Assembly: GCA_963749365.1 (NCBI GenBank)
Contig: CAVVME010000006.1
Span: 62,001-126,000, forward strand
Reading direction: 5' to 3'
DNA from: WHSW01 sp963749365
GTDB taxonomy: Bacteria; Actinomycetota; Thermoleophilia; Solirubrobacterales; 70-9
Length of the DNA: 64,000 nucleotides
Shown: in pieces, positions 38,693 through 47,243 of the stretch
How positions within the stretch are numbered: the stretch's first letter is position 1
Layout: each line of letters opens with the position of its first letter
Notes under the pieces: generated by a model
What the model was told of the DNA's origin: nothing
The model's database searches: none
The model's input: only the letters and a program-made list of their open reading frames with translations
Translations under genes and position numbers: made by a program

Positions 38693-40561
38693 CTACTCGA
38701 CCGTGACGGTTTTCGCGAGGTTGCGCGGCTGGTCGACATTGAGGCCGTTGAGCCGAGCGATGTGGTAGGCGAGAAGCTGGAGTGGCAGCACCGCGAGGAT
38801 CGGCTGCAGGATCCAGTCCGTGCGTGGCACGAACAGGACCTGGTCCGCCGCCTCGACGACCTCCTCGGCTCCCTCGGTCGCGACCGCGATCACGTCGGCG
38901 CCGCGGGCGCGCACCTCGGAGACGTTGGAGAGCACTTTCTCGAGCACCGGGCTGTCGGTCGTCACGGCGATCACCGGGGTCCGTTCGTCGAGTAGTGCGA
39001 TCGGACCATGCTTCATCTCGCCGGCGGCGTAGGCGTCGGTCGGGATGTAGGAGATCTCCTTCAGCTTCAGGGCTCCCTCGAGACAGACCGGGAGACAGAT
39101 GTTGCGCCCCAGATAGAGGAAGAAGCGCCGCTCGTAGTGCGTGCCGGCGATCAGCTGCACCGGGTCGTCGATCGAGGACAACGTCTCCTGGATCTTCGAC
39201 GGTAGTCGCTTCAGCTCGGCGATCAGCTCGGCGATCCGCGGTCCCGGCAACGTGTCCCGGATCTGTGCGATCCAGAGCCCGAGCAGGTACATGGTCGCCA
39301 CCTGGGCGGTGAAGGTCTTGGTCGCGGCAACGCCGATCTCGAGCCCAGCGCGGGTGAAGAGGACGGCATCGGCGTCAAGGGTTGCCTGGCTGCCCATCAC
39401 GTTGGTCACGGCGAGCACGGTCGCCCCGCGCTCACGCGCCAATCGCATCGCCGCCAGCGTGTCGGCGGTCTCGCCCGACTGGGTGATGCCGATCACCAGA
39501 TCGTCGGCGCCGACGACTGGATCCCGGTAGCGGTACTCCGAGGCGACGTCCATCTCGACCGGCACCCGCGCCCATTGCTCGATCGCGTAGCGACCGACGA
39601 GACCGGCGTGGTAGCTCGTGCCGCAGGCGACGATCACGATCCGGCGCATGCCGATGATCAGGTCCTCCGCGATCTCGAGCTCCGAGAGGTCGACGGCGTC
39701 GACGTCCGGCAGCCGATCGGTGATCGTCTCGGCCACCGCATCGGCCTGCTCGTAGATCTCCTTCAGCATGAAGGTTGGATACCCGCCCTTCTCGGCCGCG
39801 TCCTCGTCCCAGGTGACCTCGAGCTCCTCGCGCTCGACGGCCAGTCCCTCGCCATCCTCGATCCGTGCCCCGTCGGGATCGACGGTGACGATCTCGCCGT
39901 TCTTCAATCCCAGCGCCCGGCGCGTCTGAGCGAGGAAGGCCGGGATCGCCGAGGCGACATAGGTCTCGTCCTCGCCGAGTCCGACGATCAGCGGGCACTC
40001 CTGGCGGGCCGCGACCAGCGTCCGGGAGTGCGCCGAGTGCATTGCCACGAACGCGTAGTGGCCGCGCATCTCGGCGAACGCGCCGCGCACGGCCCCGGTC
40101 AGGTCGTCCTCGTAGTGCTTCTCGATCAGGTGGGCGACGATCTCGGCGTCCGTCTCGGAGCTGAACGTGTGCCCGTCCGCCTCCAGCTCGCGCCGCAACT
40201 CGCCGTGGTTCTCGACGATGCCGTTGAGCACGATGTGGACGCTGTCCGAGCAGTCGCCGTGCGGGTGGGCGTTCTCCTCGGTGACCCGGCCGTGGGTCGC
40301 CCAACGGGTGTGGGCGAGCCCGATCGTCGCCGGCGGCGCCGTCACCGCCACCGCGGAGCCGCCGTCGCCGTCGTCCTCGAACATGCCGAGCTCGGCCCGC
40401 AGGTTTGCCAGGTTGCCGACCGCTCGCACGGAGTCGATCTCGCCGTCGCTGAGCAGCGAGATCCCGGCCGAGTCGTAGCCGCGGTACTCGAGCTTCTGCA
40501 GGCCGTCGACGAGCAGATCACGACAAGGGCGGTTGCCCACGTATCCGACGATTCCACACAT
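38693..40561 (-). CDS. glmS: Glutamine-fructose-6-phosphate aminotransferase (isomerizing)
   Basis: 622 aa. Class II amidotransferase domain with the nucleophile Cys2 (MCGIVGYVGNRPCRDLLVDG), HTRWATHGRVTEENAHPHGD, then two SIS domains: ACGTSYHAGLVGRYAIEQWA, GITQSGETADTLAAMRLARE, and EGALKLKEISYIPTDAYAAG with EMKHGP. The C-terminus LPLQLLAYHIARLNGLNVDQ then PRNLAKTVTVE is canonical. First committed step of UDP-GlcNAc synthesis, paired with glmM 73 nt upstream. I see no glmS ribozyme in the upstream gap. Confidence 0.97.
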   Translation of the reverse strand: MCGIVGYVGNRPCRDLLVDGLQKLEYRGYDSAGISLLSDGEIDSVRAVGNLANLRAELGMFEDDGDGGSAVAVTAPPATIGLAHTRWATHGRVTEENAHPHGDCSDSVHIVLNGIVENHGELRRELEADGHTFSSETDAEIVAHLIEKHYEDDLTGAVRGAFAEMRGHYAFVAMHSAHSRTLVAARQECPLIVGLGEDETYVASAIPAFLAQTRRALGLKNGEIVTVDPDGARIEDGEGLAVEREELEVTWDEDAAEKGGYPTFMLKEIYEQADAVAETITDRLPDVDAVDLSELEIAEDLIIGMRRIVIVACGTSYHAGLVGRYAIEQWARVPVEMDVASEYRYRDPVVGADDLVIGITQSGETADTLAAMRLARERGATVLAVTNVMGSQATLDADAVLFTRAGLEIGVAATKTFTAQVATMYLLGLWIAQIRDTLPGPRIAELIAELKRLPSKIQETLSSIDDPVQLIAGTHYERRFFLYLGRNICLPVCLEGALKLKEISYIPTDAYAAGEMKHGPIALLDERTPVIAVTTDSPVLEKVLSNVSEVRARGADVIAVATEGAEEVVEAADQVLFVPRTDWILQPILAVLPLQLLAYHIARLNGLNVDQPRNLAKTVTVE

Positions 40562-40633
40562 GATTGGCCTACAAGGGTAGAGGCGGCCTCGTCATAGGGC
40601 CACGCGCCGCCGGCCGCCGGCCGCTGGATCCCA

Positions 40634-41956
40634 TCAGCGCAGCTCCGCCTCGACGACCTCGACCAATCGGGCGCAGACCGCCCGGCACTCGTCCTCGGTC
40701 GGTGCCTCGACCATCACCCTGAGCAGCGGTTCGGTGCCGGAGGGCCGAACCAGGACCCGACCTCTGCCCTCCAGCCCCCTGGCCTCGACCTCTACCGCCT
40801 CCGACAGTCGCGTCGCTCGCTCGACCGCTGCGCGGTCGCGAATCGCGACGTTCTCGAGCACCTGGGGGAGATGCTCGATCGGATGCTCGCGCGCGAGGTC
40901 GCGGCCGCCGAGCGCCTCGGAGGCGAGCAGGGCGGCAGCGATCCCGTCCCCGGTGGGTGCGAAATCGGTCCAGATCAGATGTCCCGACTGCTCGCCGCCG
41001 AGCACCCACCCGCGCCGTTCGAGCTCCGCGGAAACGCTGCGGTCGCCGACCGGCGTCGTCGCGACCTCGATCCCCGCCTCCTGCATCGCGCGATGGAGGC
41101 CGTAGTTGCTCATCACGGTGACCACGATCCCGCCCGCGAGCGCATCGTGTCCGTGCAGGTGAGTGGCGATCAGCGCGATCAGCTCGTCGCCGTCGCGCAC
41201 CACCCCGCTCGAGTCGACGGCGAGGACGCGGTCGCCGTCGCCGTCGAAGGCGAAGCCGATCGTTGCCCCGGAGGCGCGCACGTGCTCGGCGAGCCGCTCC
41301 GGGTGGGTGGAGCCGCAGTCACGGTTGATGTTGCGGCCATCGGGCTGATCGCAGATCACCTCGACCTCGGCCCCGAGGCGGCCGAAGATCGCGGGGGCGG
41401 CGCGATAGGTGGCGCCGTTGGCGCAGTCGAGCACCACGCGCAGGTCCGAGAGATCGTGCCTGAACACGCCGGCGAGCTCGCGCAGGTAGTCCTCGAGCCC
41501 GCCCTCGAGCTCGCGCACCCGGCCCAATTCCGCCCCCGTCTCGGCCCCGGCGCGCAGCGACGCCTCGATCCGCTGCTCGACGTCGTCGCCGAGCTTGCGC
41601 CCGGTGCGGTCGAAGAACTTGATCCCGTTGTCCCGCCACGGATTGTGGGAGGCGGAGATCACGGCGGCGAGGTCGAGCCCGAGCCGCCGGACGAGGATCG
41701 ACGCCGCCGGGGTCGGCAGCACCCCCGCGCAGAACGCATCCCCACCCGCCTCCGCGATCCCCGCCGCAAGCGCCGCCTCGAGCATCGGTCCCGAGTCGCG
41801 GGTGTCGCGCACGATCACCACCTGCGGCCGCGTCGCCTCGACGATGCCGGCCGCCGCCTTGCCCAGCTCCAACGCCAGCTCGGCCGTCAGCAACTCGCCC
41901 GCGACCCCCCGCACCCCATCGGTCCCGAACAGCTTCTCTGGCAGGTCGTTGATCAT
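40634..41956 (-). CDS. glmM: Phosphoglucosamine mutase
   Basis: 440 aa. MINDLPEKLFGTDGVRGVAG, catalytic phosphoserine loop ISASHNPWRDNGIKFFD, metal loop FAFDGDGDRVLAVD, sugar-specific GGEQSGHLIW, and phosphate loop VRPSGTEPLLRVMVEA. It interconverts GlcN-6-P and GlcN-1-P, next after GlmS. The start at 41956 gives the standard N-terminus; the longer frame up to 42016 has no conserved sequence. Upstream 154 nt (41957-42110) separates it from rpsI. Confidence 0.97.
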   Translation of the reverse strand: MINDLPEKLFGTDGVRGVAGELLTAELALELGKAAAGIVEATRPQVVIVRDTRDSGPMLEAALAAGIAEAGGDAFCAGVLPTPAASILVRRLGLDLAAVISASHNPWRDNGIKFFDRTGRKLGDDVEQRIEASLRAGAETGAELGRVRELEGGLEDYLRELAGVFRHDLSDLRVVLDCANGATYRAAPAIFGRLGAEVEVICDQPDGRNINRDCGSTHPERLAEHVRASGATIGFAFDGDGDRVLAVDSSGVVRDGDELIALIATHLHGHDALAGGIVVTVMSNYGLHRAMQEAGIEVATTPVGDRSVSAELERRGWVLGGEQSGHLIWTDFAPTGDGIAAALLASEALGGRDLAREHPIEHLPQVLENVAIRDRAAVERATRLSEAVEVEARGLEGRGRVLVRPSGTEPLLRVMVEAPTEDECRAVCARLVEVVEAELR

Positions 41957-42110
41957 GCGGGGAGTGAGAGCAACGGAGGTCGAAGCAGCTGAGGCGGCGA
42001 AAACCAAGCCTGGCAAGGACGCAGGTCGGCCGGCGAAGCGAGCTTAGTGGACGCCTAAGTGAGCGAGTCGATCGCCCGAGGACACCGCCAGGCGCCGGTT
42101 TGCAGCCGCC

Positions 42111-42974
42111 TCAGCGCTTCGAGAACTGCGGACGCTTGCGGGCCTTCTTCAGTCCCGCCTTGCGACGCTCCTTCTTGCGAGCGTCGCGGGTCAACAGGCC
42201 ACGACGCTTGAGCTCGGGGCGGAGCTCTGGGTCGATCTCGCACAGGGCTCTGGCGACCCCGTGGCGAACCGCGCCGGCCTGCCCCGAGATACCGCCGCCG
42301 TGGACGCGGACCGAGACGTTCACCGTCGACTCGTAGCCGGCCGTGAGCAGTGGCTGGCGGGCGACGGTGCGCAGGTTCTGGCGCGGAAAGTACTCGTCGA
42401 GCGACCGCCCATTGACCTCGAAGCCGCCCTCGCCGGCGCGCAGGATCACCCGCGCGATCGAGCTCTTGCGCTTCCCGGTCGCCTGGATCCTCGCCTCCGC
42501 CGGGACCGCGACCTGAGGTCCACTGCGCGCGACCGGCTCGTCGCCTGCCTCGGCCTCGGCATCGAGCCGAGCCCGCTCCTCCGCCTCAGCCTCCAGCCTG
42601 GCGCGCTCCTCGGCGCCGAGCTCGCGTTCGGGCTCGATCGCGATCGGCTCCAGCTCCGCCCCGGGCGGCTGGTCCTTGGCCTTCGGTTGCTCAGCGGCCG
42701 GGGACTCGGCGGGCTCAGCAGCCGGGGACTCGACGGGCTCAGCAGCCGGGGACTCGGCGGGTTGCTCGGATTCCGGCTGCTCGCCCTCGGCCTGCTGGGG
42801 CTCCGATTGCTCGGCGTGCTCGCCCACGGCCTGCTCGCCCTCGGCCTGCTCCTCTGCGGGCTGCTCGGCCGAGGCGTCGGCCTCGGCCGCCGGCTCTTCG
42901 GCGTCCTGCGGCGCGGCATCCTCCGCGTCCGCCGGCGTTTCGTCGGCGGCGTCGTTGGTCGGCTCGTCGGTCAT
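42111..42974 (-). CDS. rpsI: Ribosomal protein S9 with long acidic N-terminal extension
   Basis: 287 aa versus ~130 in most bacteria. The S9 core begins near residue 158 (ARIQATGKRKSSIARVILRA) and ends with the canonical KARKRPQFSKR. Residues 1-~155 are Ala/Glu/Pro/Gln-rich and acidic (AADETPADAEDAAPQDAEEP), with near-identical units AESPAAEP encoded by 24-bp tandem repeats, then EERARLEAEAEERARLDAEA, a likely coiled coil. The extension is in frame with the only good start, whose ATGA overlaps the rplM stop, so it is translated with rplM. Confidence 0.93.
   Translation of the reverse strand: MTDEPTNDAADETPADAEDAAPQDAEEPAAEADASAEQPAEEQAEGEQAVGEHAEQSEPQQAEGEQPESEQPAESPAAEPVESPAAEPAESPAAEQPKAKDQPPGAELEPIAIEPERELGAEERARLEAEAEERARLDAEAEAGDEPVARSGPQVAVPAEARIQATGKRKSSIARVILRAGEGGFEVNGRSLDEYFPRQNLRTVARQPLLTAGYESTVNVSVRVHGGGISGQAGAVRHGVARALCEIDPELRPELKRRGLLTRDARKKERRKAGLKKARKRPQFSKR
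42703..42769. repeat. 24-bp tandem repeats within rpsI
   Basis: Units at 42703-42726 and 42727-42750 differ at one base, and a third partial unit follows. They encode the repeated ESPAAEPV/A segment of the S9 extension. Confidence 0.85.
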
Positions 42975-43405
42975 CGTTGGATCTCCATCGGCTTCGGGTT
43001 CTGGGCGGCGTGCGGGTGGTCGGGGCCGGCGTAGACCTTGAGCTTGCGCAGCTGCTGGCGAGCGAGCCGGTTCCGAGGGAGCATCCCGTGCACGGCCTTG
43101 CGGATCACCTCTTCGGGACGGCGCTCGAGCATCTCGCCCAGGGTCCGGGAGCGGATCCCGCCGGGGTGGCCGCTGTGACGGTAGTAGACCTTGTCCTGGC
43201 GCTTGTTCCCCGTCACGGCGATCTTCTCGGCGTTGACGACGACGACGAAGTCACCGGTGTCGCAGTGCGGCGTGTACTCCGGCTTGCGCTTGCCGCGCAG
43301 GGCGTCGGCGATCTGGGTCGCCAACCGTCCCAGCGTCCGCCCCTCGGCGTCGACCAGATACCAGTCGCGCTGGCGGTTCTCGGGTGTTGCGACAAAGGTC
43401 TTCAT
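42971..43405 (-). CDS. rplM: Ribosomal protein L13
   Basis: 144 aa, standard length. KTFVATPENRQRDWYLVDAE, GRTLGRLATQIADALRGKRK, TPHCDTGDFVVVVNAEKIAV, TGNKRQDKVYYRHSGHPGGI, MLERRPEEVIRKAVHGMLPR. Early 50S assembly protein. First gene of the rplM-rpsI pair (4-nt overlap) and of the 12-kb minus-strand run down to infA. Confidence 0.97.
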   Translation of the reverse strand: MKTFVATPENRQRDWYLVDAEGRTLGRLATQIADALRGKRKPEYTPHCDTGDFVVVVNAEKIAVTGNKRQDKVYYRHSGHPGGIRSRTLGEMLERRPEEVIRKAVHGMLPRNRLARQQLRKLKVYAGPDHPHAAQNPKPMEIQR

Positions 43406-43529
43406 CGTCTGCGGACGGCGCGAGCGCGCACGAAAGCCGCGCTGCGGCTTCTGCCGACAGGCGCGGCCCGCGGATGATAGAGGGCCGGCGTCCGCCGGGT
43501 GCCGACGGAGGGCGCGGTTATACTGCCGC

Positions 43530-43690
43530 CCGCAAGACCTGCCGAGTTCCGCGTCACCGGACGCGGAAGCGGGGGAACCATTGGGCCGGGGTCGAATCCC
43601 GTCCCAGGGGCGAATCGGGCCGACCGGCCCGTAGCGCCGCTCTTTCGGCGCAAGCCCGTCAGCTAACCCCGCAGGCGTGAGAAAGAGAGG
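43530..43690 (+). ncRNA. Cyclic di-AMP (ydaO/yuaA) riboswitch
   Basis: The conserved blocks of the ydaO aptamer occur in order: CCTGCCGAGTTCCG (43538-43551), GCGGGGGAACCATTGGG, GGGTCGAATCCC, CCCGTAGCGCCG, GCAAGCCCGTCAGCTAACCC (43650-43669) and CGCAGGCGTGAGAAAGAGAG. It ends 10 nt before the ATG of an M23 hydrolase gene, the classical actinobacterial context (cell-wall hydrolases). In known members c-di-AMP binding turns expression off. No separate terminator is visible, so control may be at translation initiation. Confidence 0.93.
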
Positions 43691-43699
43691 CCCGGTCGG

Positions 43700-44854
43700 A
43701 TGCAGCCGGCGTCGCCCAAGGGGCGCGGAGCGCGAAAACTGAGCGCAGCGGTCTCCGTGCTGGTGGTTGCCTGCGTGGCGGCGACGCAGGCCTCCGGCAG
43801 CGGAGGCGGCGGGGTCGCGACCGGCGAGCCGCCGAAGCTCAAGGCGGTGATCTGCCTCGAGCACTGTGCCGGGATCCGGACCGCCGCGGTCGGCTCGGTG
43901 ATCAGGCTCGACGGCAAGAACCTCGAGGGGGTCGACGAGGTGCGCCTCGCGGGTGACGGCGGACGGGTGCTGGTCAGGCCGCGCGAGGTGGATGCCGGCT
44001 CGGTCGAGGCCAAGGTGCCCGAGGGCGCGGTCAGCGGCACGGTCAAGGTGAAGGCGTACGGCAGCGAGGCCGAGACCCCGCGAGACGAGCCGCTGAAGGT
44101 GGTCGCCAAGGACCAGATCCCCGCCGCCGGGGAGTTCCAGCTGACCTCCGCTGAGGCGACGCCGCGGAAGACCTTCTACGACGGGGTCGCGGCGCCGACG
44201 CTCACCTACCTGTTCCAGGGCGGAGCCGCCACCGACGTCCGGATCGAGGTCATCGATCGCGACACGCGGGAGGTGGTCCGAACCTGGGTCGACGAGGGGG
44301 CGCAGCCCAACACCCGCAACTCCGCCCGCTGGAACGGGCGCACGGACGGCGGCGGCCTGGCCGCCAACGGCGAGTACGCGTTTCGGATCGGCAACGCCTC
44401 CGGCGGAGCCCTGAAGGCGACGGCGGACTCGCGCTTCGGCTATTACAAGTTCCGCTTCCCGCTCACCGCCAAGCACAGCTACGGCGACGGCTTCGGAGCC
44501 GGCCGAGGCCACCAGGGCCAGGACGTGTTCGCGAAGTGCGGCGCGACGATGCGCGCCGCACGCGGCGGCCGGGTGCAGTGGAACAAGACCCACAGCGCCG
44601 CCGGCAACTACCTCGTCATCGACGGCAAGGGCACGCAGACGGACTTCATGTACGCGCACCTGAAGCGGCGATCACCGCTGCAGCGCGGCGATCGGGTCCG
44701 CACCGGGCAGAAGATCGGCTTGGTCGGCGAAACCGGCAACGCGAGCGGTTGCCACCTGCACTTCGAGGCCTGGTCGGGGCCAGGCTGGTACGAGGGCGGG
44801 CGCGCGCTCTCCTCGGTCAGCACCCTGCTCAAGACCTGGGATCGCTGGAGCTGA
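43700..44854 (+). CDS. M23-family peptidoglycan hydrolase, riboswitch-controlled
   Basis: 384 aa. Signal peptide (LSAAVSVLVVACVAATQASG). Residues ~45-130 look like an IPT/TIG-type domain (LKAVICLEHCAGIRTAAVGS, VIRLDGKNLEGVDEVRLAGD). A FlgD-like Ig domain follows (RWNGRTDGGGLAANGEYAFR). The C-terminal M23 (lytic endopeptidase) domain has GHQGQDVFAKCG (HxxxD), GNYLVIDGKG, FMYAHLKRRSPLQRGDRVRT and CHLHFEAW (HxH), all zinc ligands present. It cleaves peptidoglycan cross-links in the envelope. The upstream riboswitch ties it to c-di-AMP. Confidence 0.9.
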   Translation: MQPASPKGRGARKLSAAVSVLVVACVAATQASGSGGGGVATGEPPKLKAVICLEHCAGIRTAAVGSVIRLDGKNLEGVDEVRLAGDGGRVLVRPREVDAGSVEAKVPEGAVSGTVKVKAYGSEAETPRDEPLKVVAKDQIPAAGEFQLTSAEATPRKTFYDGVAAPTLTYLFQGGAATDVRIEVIDRDTREVVRTWVDEGAQPNTRNSARWNGRTDGGGLAANGEYAFRIGNASGGALKATADSRFGYYKFRFPLTAKHSYGDGFGAGRGHQGQDVFAKCGATMRAARGGRVQWNKTHSAAGNYLVIDGKGTQTDFMYAHLKRRSPLQRGDRVRTGQKIGLVGETGNASGCHLHFEAWSGPGWYEGGRALSSVSTLLKTWDRWS

Positions 44855-44874
44855 GCGGGCGATCCCGCCGGGGC

Positions 44875-45687
44875 GTGGCGCTGGGCGTCGCACTGGCGAC
44901 GCTCGCCGCCGGCTCCGGATCGGCGGCGAGCGTCGCTTCGCCCGCCGGCGGCACGGGTGCCGGCTTCAAGCTTGATCGGGCGCGGGCACGGCCCGCGGTG
45001 GCGTTCTTCGACGAGGAGCGGACGCTGCGCCTGCGCTACCGGTTTCGCGCCGAGCGCCGGCTCGACCTGCTGATCCGGGTCGTCCGAGCCGCCGACGGGA
45101 AATCGGTTCGGCGATGGGTCGCCCGTGACGTTGCTCCCGGACGCGTCCAGGTCCGCCGCTGGGACGGTCGGCGGGCCGACGGCGGCGTTCCGGCCGACGG
45201 CAACTACCAGTTTCGCATCGGTCCGCTCGGACGCCGCGGCGTCGTCGCCGGCGGCTTCGAGTTTCACGATCACCGCTTCCCGGTCGCCGGCCGCCATGCC
45301 TACGGCGACCGGTTCGGCGAGCCGCGCAGCGGCGGGCGGGTGCATGAGGGTCAGGACTTGCCCGCCCCCTGCGGTACGCCGCTGGTCGCCGCGCGGGGCG
45401 GCCGGGTGCAGGCGCGGGGCTACAGCGACGCCCTCTACGGCTATTGGGTCCTGATCGACGGGCGCGCCACCCGCGCCGACCACTTCTACGCCCACCTCGA
45501 GCGGCCGACGCCCCTGAGCGACGGCGACCGGGTCAGGACCGGACGCCCGGTGGGCGCGGTCGGCAAGACCGGCAACGCGCGCTCGGAGTTCTGCCAGCTT
45601 CACTTCGAGCTCTGGCCCCACGGCTATCGCAACGATGCCCCTCGCGACCCGTTGGCTGTCCTGCGTGCCTGGGACGCCTTCTCCTAG
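44875..45687 (+). CDS. Second M23-family peptidoglycan hydrolase
   Basis: 270 aa, paralogue of the preceding gene without its N-terminal domain. Signal-like GVALGVALATLAAGSGSAAS, FlgD-like RWDGRRADGGVPADGNYQFR, then the M23 domain: HEGQDLPAPCGTPLVAARGG (HxxxD), DHFYAHLERPTPLSDGDRVR and CQLHFELWPHG (HxH). The GTG at 44875 was chosen; a CTG overlapping the previous stop would lengthen it by eight residues. No -10 is evident, so it is probably in the riboswitch-controlled transcript. Confidence 0.85.
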   Translation: MALGVALATLAAGSGSAASVASPAGGTGAGFKLDRARARPAVAFFDEERTLRLRYRFRAERRLDLLIRVVRAADGKSVRRWVARDVAPGRVQVRRWDGRRADGGVPADGNYQFRIGPLGRRGVVAGGFEFHDHRFPVAGRHAYGDRFGEPRSGGRVHEGQDLPAPCGTPLVAARGGRVQARGYSDALYGYWVLIDGRATRADHFYAHLERPTPLSDGDRVRTGRPVGAVGKTGNARSEFCQLHFELWPHGYRNDAPRDPLAVLRAWDAFS

Positions 45688-45731
45688 TCGTCTAGCTCAC
45701 CTCCGTGATTCGACCGGGTACCTTGACGCGC

Positions 45732-47114
45732 GTGAGCGAGGCCAGCGCAGCCGCGGAGACGCGCAAGTACGGCAAGTCGGCGGGGCTGCTGACCCTCGCC
45801 CTGGGCTCGGCGGGCCTGCTCGCCTACGCGTTCTTCGCCCTCGCCTCGCACAGCCTCTCGCGCGAGGACTACGGCGAGATCGTCGTCCTCTGGTCGGTCG
45901 TCTTCGTGCTCGCCTCGACCCTGTTTCGCCCGATCGAGCAGTTGCTCTCGCGGACGCTTGCCGAGCGCGAGCAGATCGGCGACGACACAGGGCACGTGTG
46001 GCGCGTCGCCGCGACGATTCAGGCCGGCGTGACGCTGGCGGCGGTCCTGATCCTGCTGCTCCTGCACGGGCCGATCACCGACAACCTGCTCGAGGGCGGC
46101 GAGGTCCTTTTCTGGGTCCTGGTCGGCGCGCTGATCGGGTTCGGCGGCTCCTACTTCGCACGCGGCTTTCTCGCCGGCCGGCGCCAGTTCGGGCTCTACG
46201 CGACCCTGCTGGTCTTCGAGGGCAGCGCGCGGCTGCTGTTCGCGCTCGCGGTCGCGCTCGGGATCGCTGAGGGGATCGACGTGGTCGCGATCGGGATCGC
46301 GGCGGCGCCGATCGCGAGCATGGCCGTGATGCCGTTCGCGATCAGTCGCCGGCGCTCGCCCGCGAGCCTGGCGGGAACCGGCGAGCAGTCGCTGGGGGCC
46401 GGCACCGAGCCCGAGTTCACGCTCTCCCGCGGCGGCGCATTCGCCGCCGCGGTACTGGTGATCATGCTCAGCGAGCAGATCATGGTCAGCTCCGGGGCGC
46501 TGTTCGTGCGGGCGGCGGAGGGCGCAGCCGCCGCGGGGTTCATCTTCAACGTGCTGATGGTCGCGCGGGCCCCGCTGGTCCTTTTCCAGGCGATCGCCGC
46601 CAGCCTTCTCCCCCATCTGACCCGGCTGCGCGCGCGCGGCGATTCGACCGGCGCCGACGCCTTCCGGATGTCGGTCAACACGACCCTGCTGACGATCGTC
46701 GGTTTCGCGGCTGCGACGACGCTCGGGGTGCTCGCGATTGGCCCCGACGTGATGCAGCTCGCGTTCGGCGACAAGTTCAGCTACGACCGGGTGGGGCTGG
46801 CGATCGTCGCGGTCGGGATGGGCTTCTACCTCTCGGCCGCGGCGCTCAACCAGGCGGCGCTGGCCCAGGGCCAGGCCCGGCGAGCCGCGCTCTGCTGGCT
46901 CACCTGCGCCGGCGCGTTCGTGGTCTGGAACCTGATCGCCCCGCTGGATCCCTACCGGACGGTCGAGGTCGGGTTCACCGGCTCGGCGGCGCTGCTCTCG
47001 GGGCTGCTCTACCTGCTCTATGCGCAGCCGCACCCCGTCGCCGCCGACTCGGTCGAGCCGGGCTCGCCGCAGGAGATCGAAGCCCGACTAGCCGCCGTCG
47101 ACGAAATCGGTTAG
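45732..47114 (+). CDS. Polysaccharide flippase-like (MOP superfamily) membrane protein
   Basis: 460 aa with about 12-14 helices. It begins VSEASAAAETRKYGKSAGLL, then SLSREDYGEIVVLWSVVFVL, LFRPIEQLLSRTLAEREQIG, LVGALIGFGGSYFARGFLAG and LNQAALAQGQARRAALCWLT. The layout resembles Wzx/MATE-type exporters of lipid-linked glycans; a lipid-II or O-antigen-type substrate would suit the neighbouring wall hydrolases. A GTG at 45732 lies 7 nt after TACCTT (leaderless); another GTG at 45705 is possible. Confidence 0.78.
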   Translation: MSEASAAAETRKYGKSAGLLTLALGSAGLLAYAFFALASHSLSREDYGEIVVLWSVVFVLASTLFRPIEQLLSRTLAEREQIGDDTGHVWRVAATIQAGVTLAAVLILLLLHGPITDNLLEGGEVLFWVLVGALIGFGGSYFARGFLAGRRQFGLYATLLVFEGSARLLFALAVALGIAEGIDVVAIGIAAAPIASMAVMPFAISRRRSPASLAGTGEQSLGAGTEPEFTLSRGGAFAAAVLVIMLSEQIMVSSGALFVRAAEGAAAAGFIFNVLMVARAPLVLFQAIAASLLPHLTRLRARGDSTGADAFRMSVNTTLLTIVGFAAATTLGVLAIGPDVMQLAFGDKFSYDRVGLAIVAVGMGFYLSAAALNQAALAQGQARRAALCWLTCAGAFVVWNLIAPLDPYRTVEVGFTGSAALLSGLLYLLYAQPHPVAADSVEPGSPQEIEARLAAVDEIG

Positions 47115-47188
47115 AGCGGCCGAGCTTTCTCGACCACCCGGCCCAGTTCCCACCCCGCACGCCCGGACGCGAAAGCACTATCAGAAGT

Positions 47189-47205
47189 CCGCGGCGTAGC
47201 CGCGG
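47189..47205. terminator. Stem-loop between convergent genes
   Basis: CCGCGGC-GTA-GCCGCGG is a perfect 7-bp hairpin with a 3-nt loop between the flippase and guaA stops. No T-run follows on either strand, so intrinsic termination is uncertain. Confidence 0.35.
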
Positions 47206-47243
47206 GCAATTGATTCAGGCGAGAGCGGAGGACGTGGCGGGAG

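Noticed and set aside
40562..40633. glmS ribozyme upstream of glmS
   Set aside because: The 72-nt gap is too short for the ribozyme and lacks its conserved core; glmM lies directly upstream.
47189..47205. Strong intrinsic terminator after the flippase gene
   Set aside because: The hairpin is perfect but has no T-run on either side; listed only as a weak candidate.
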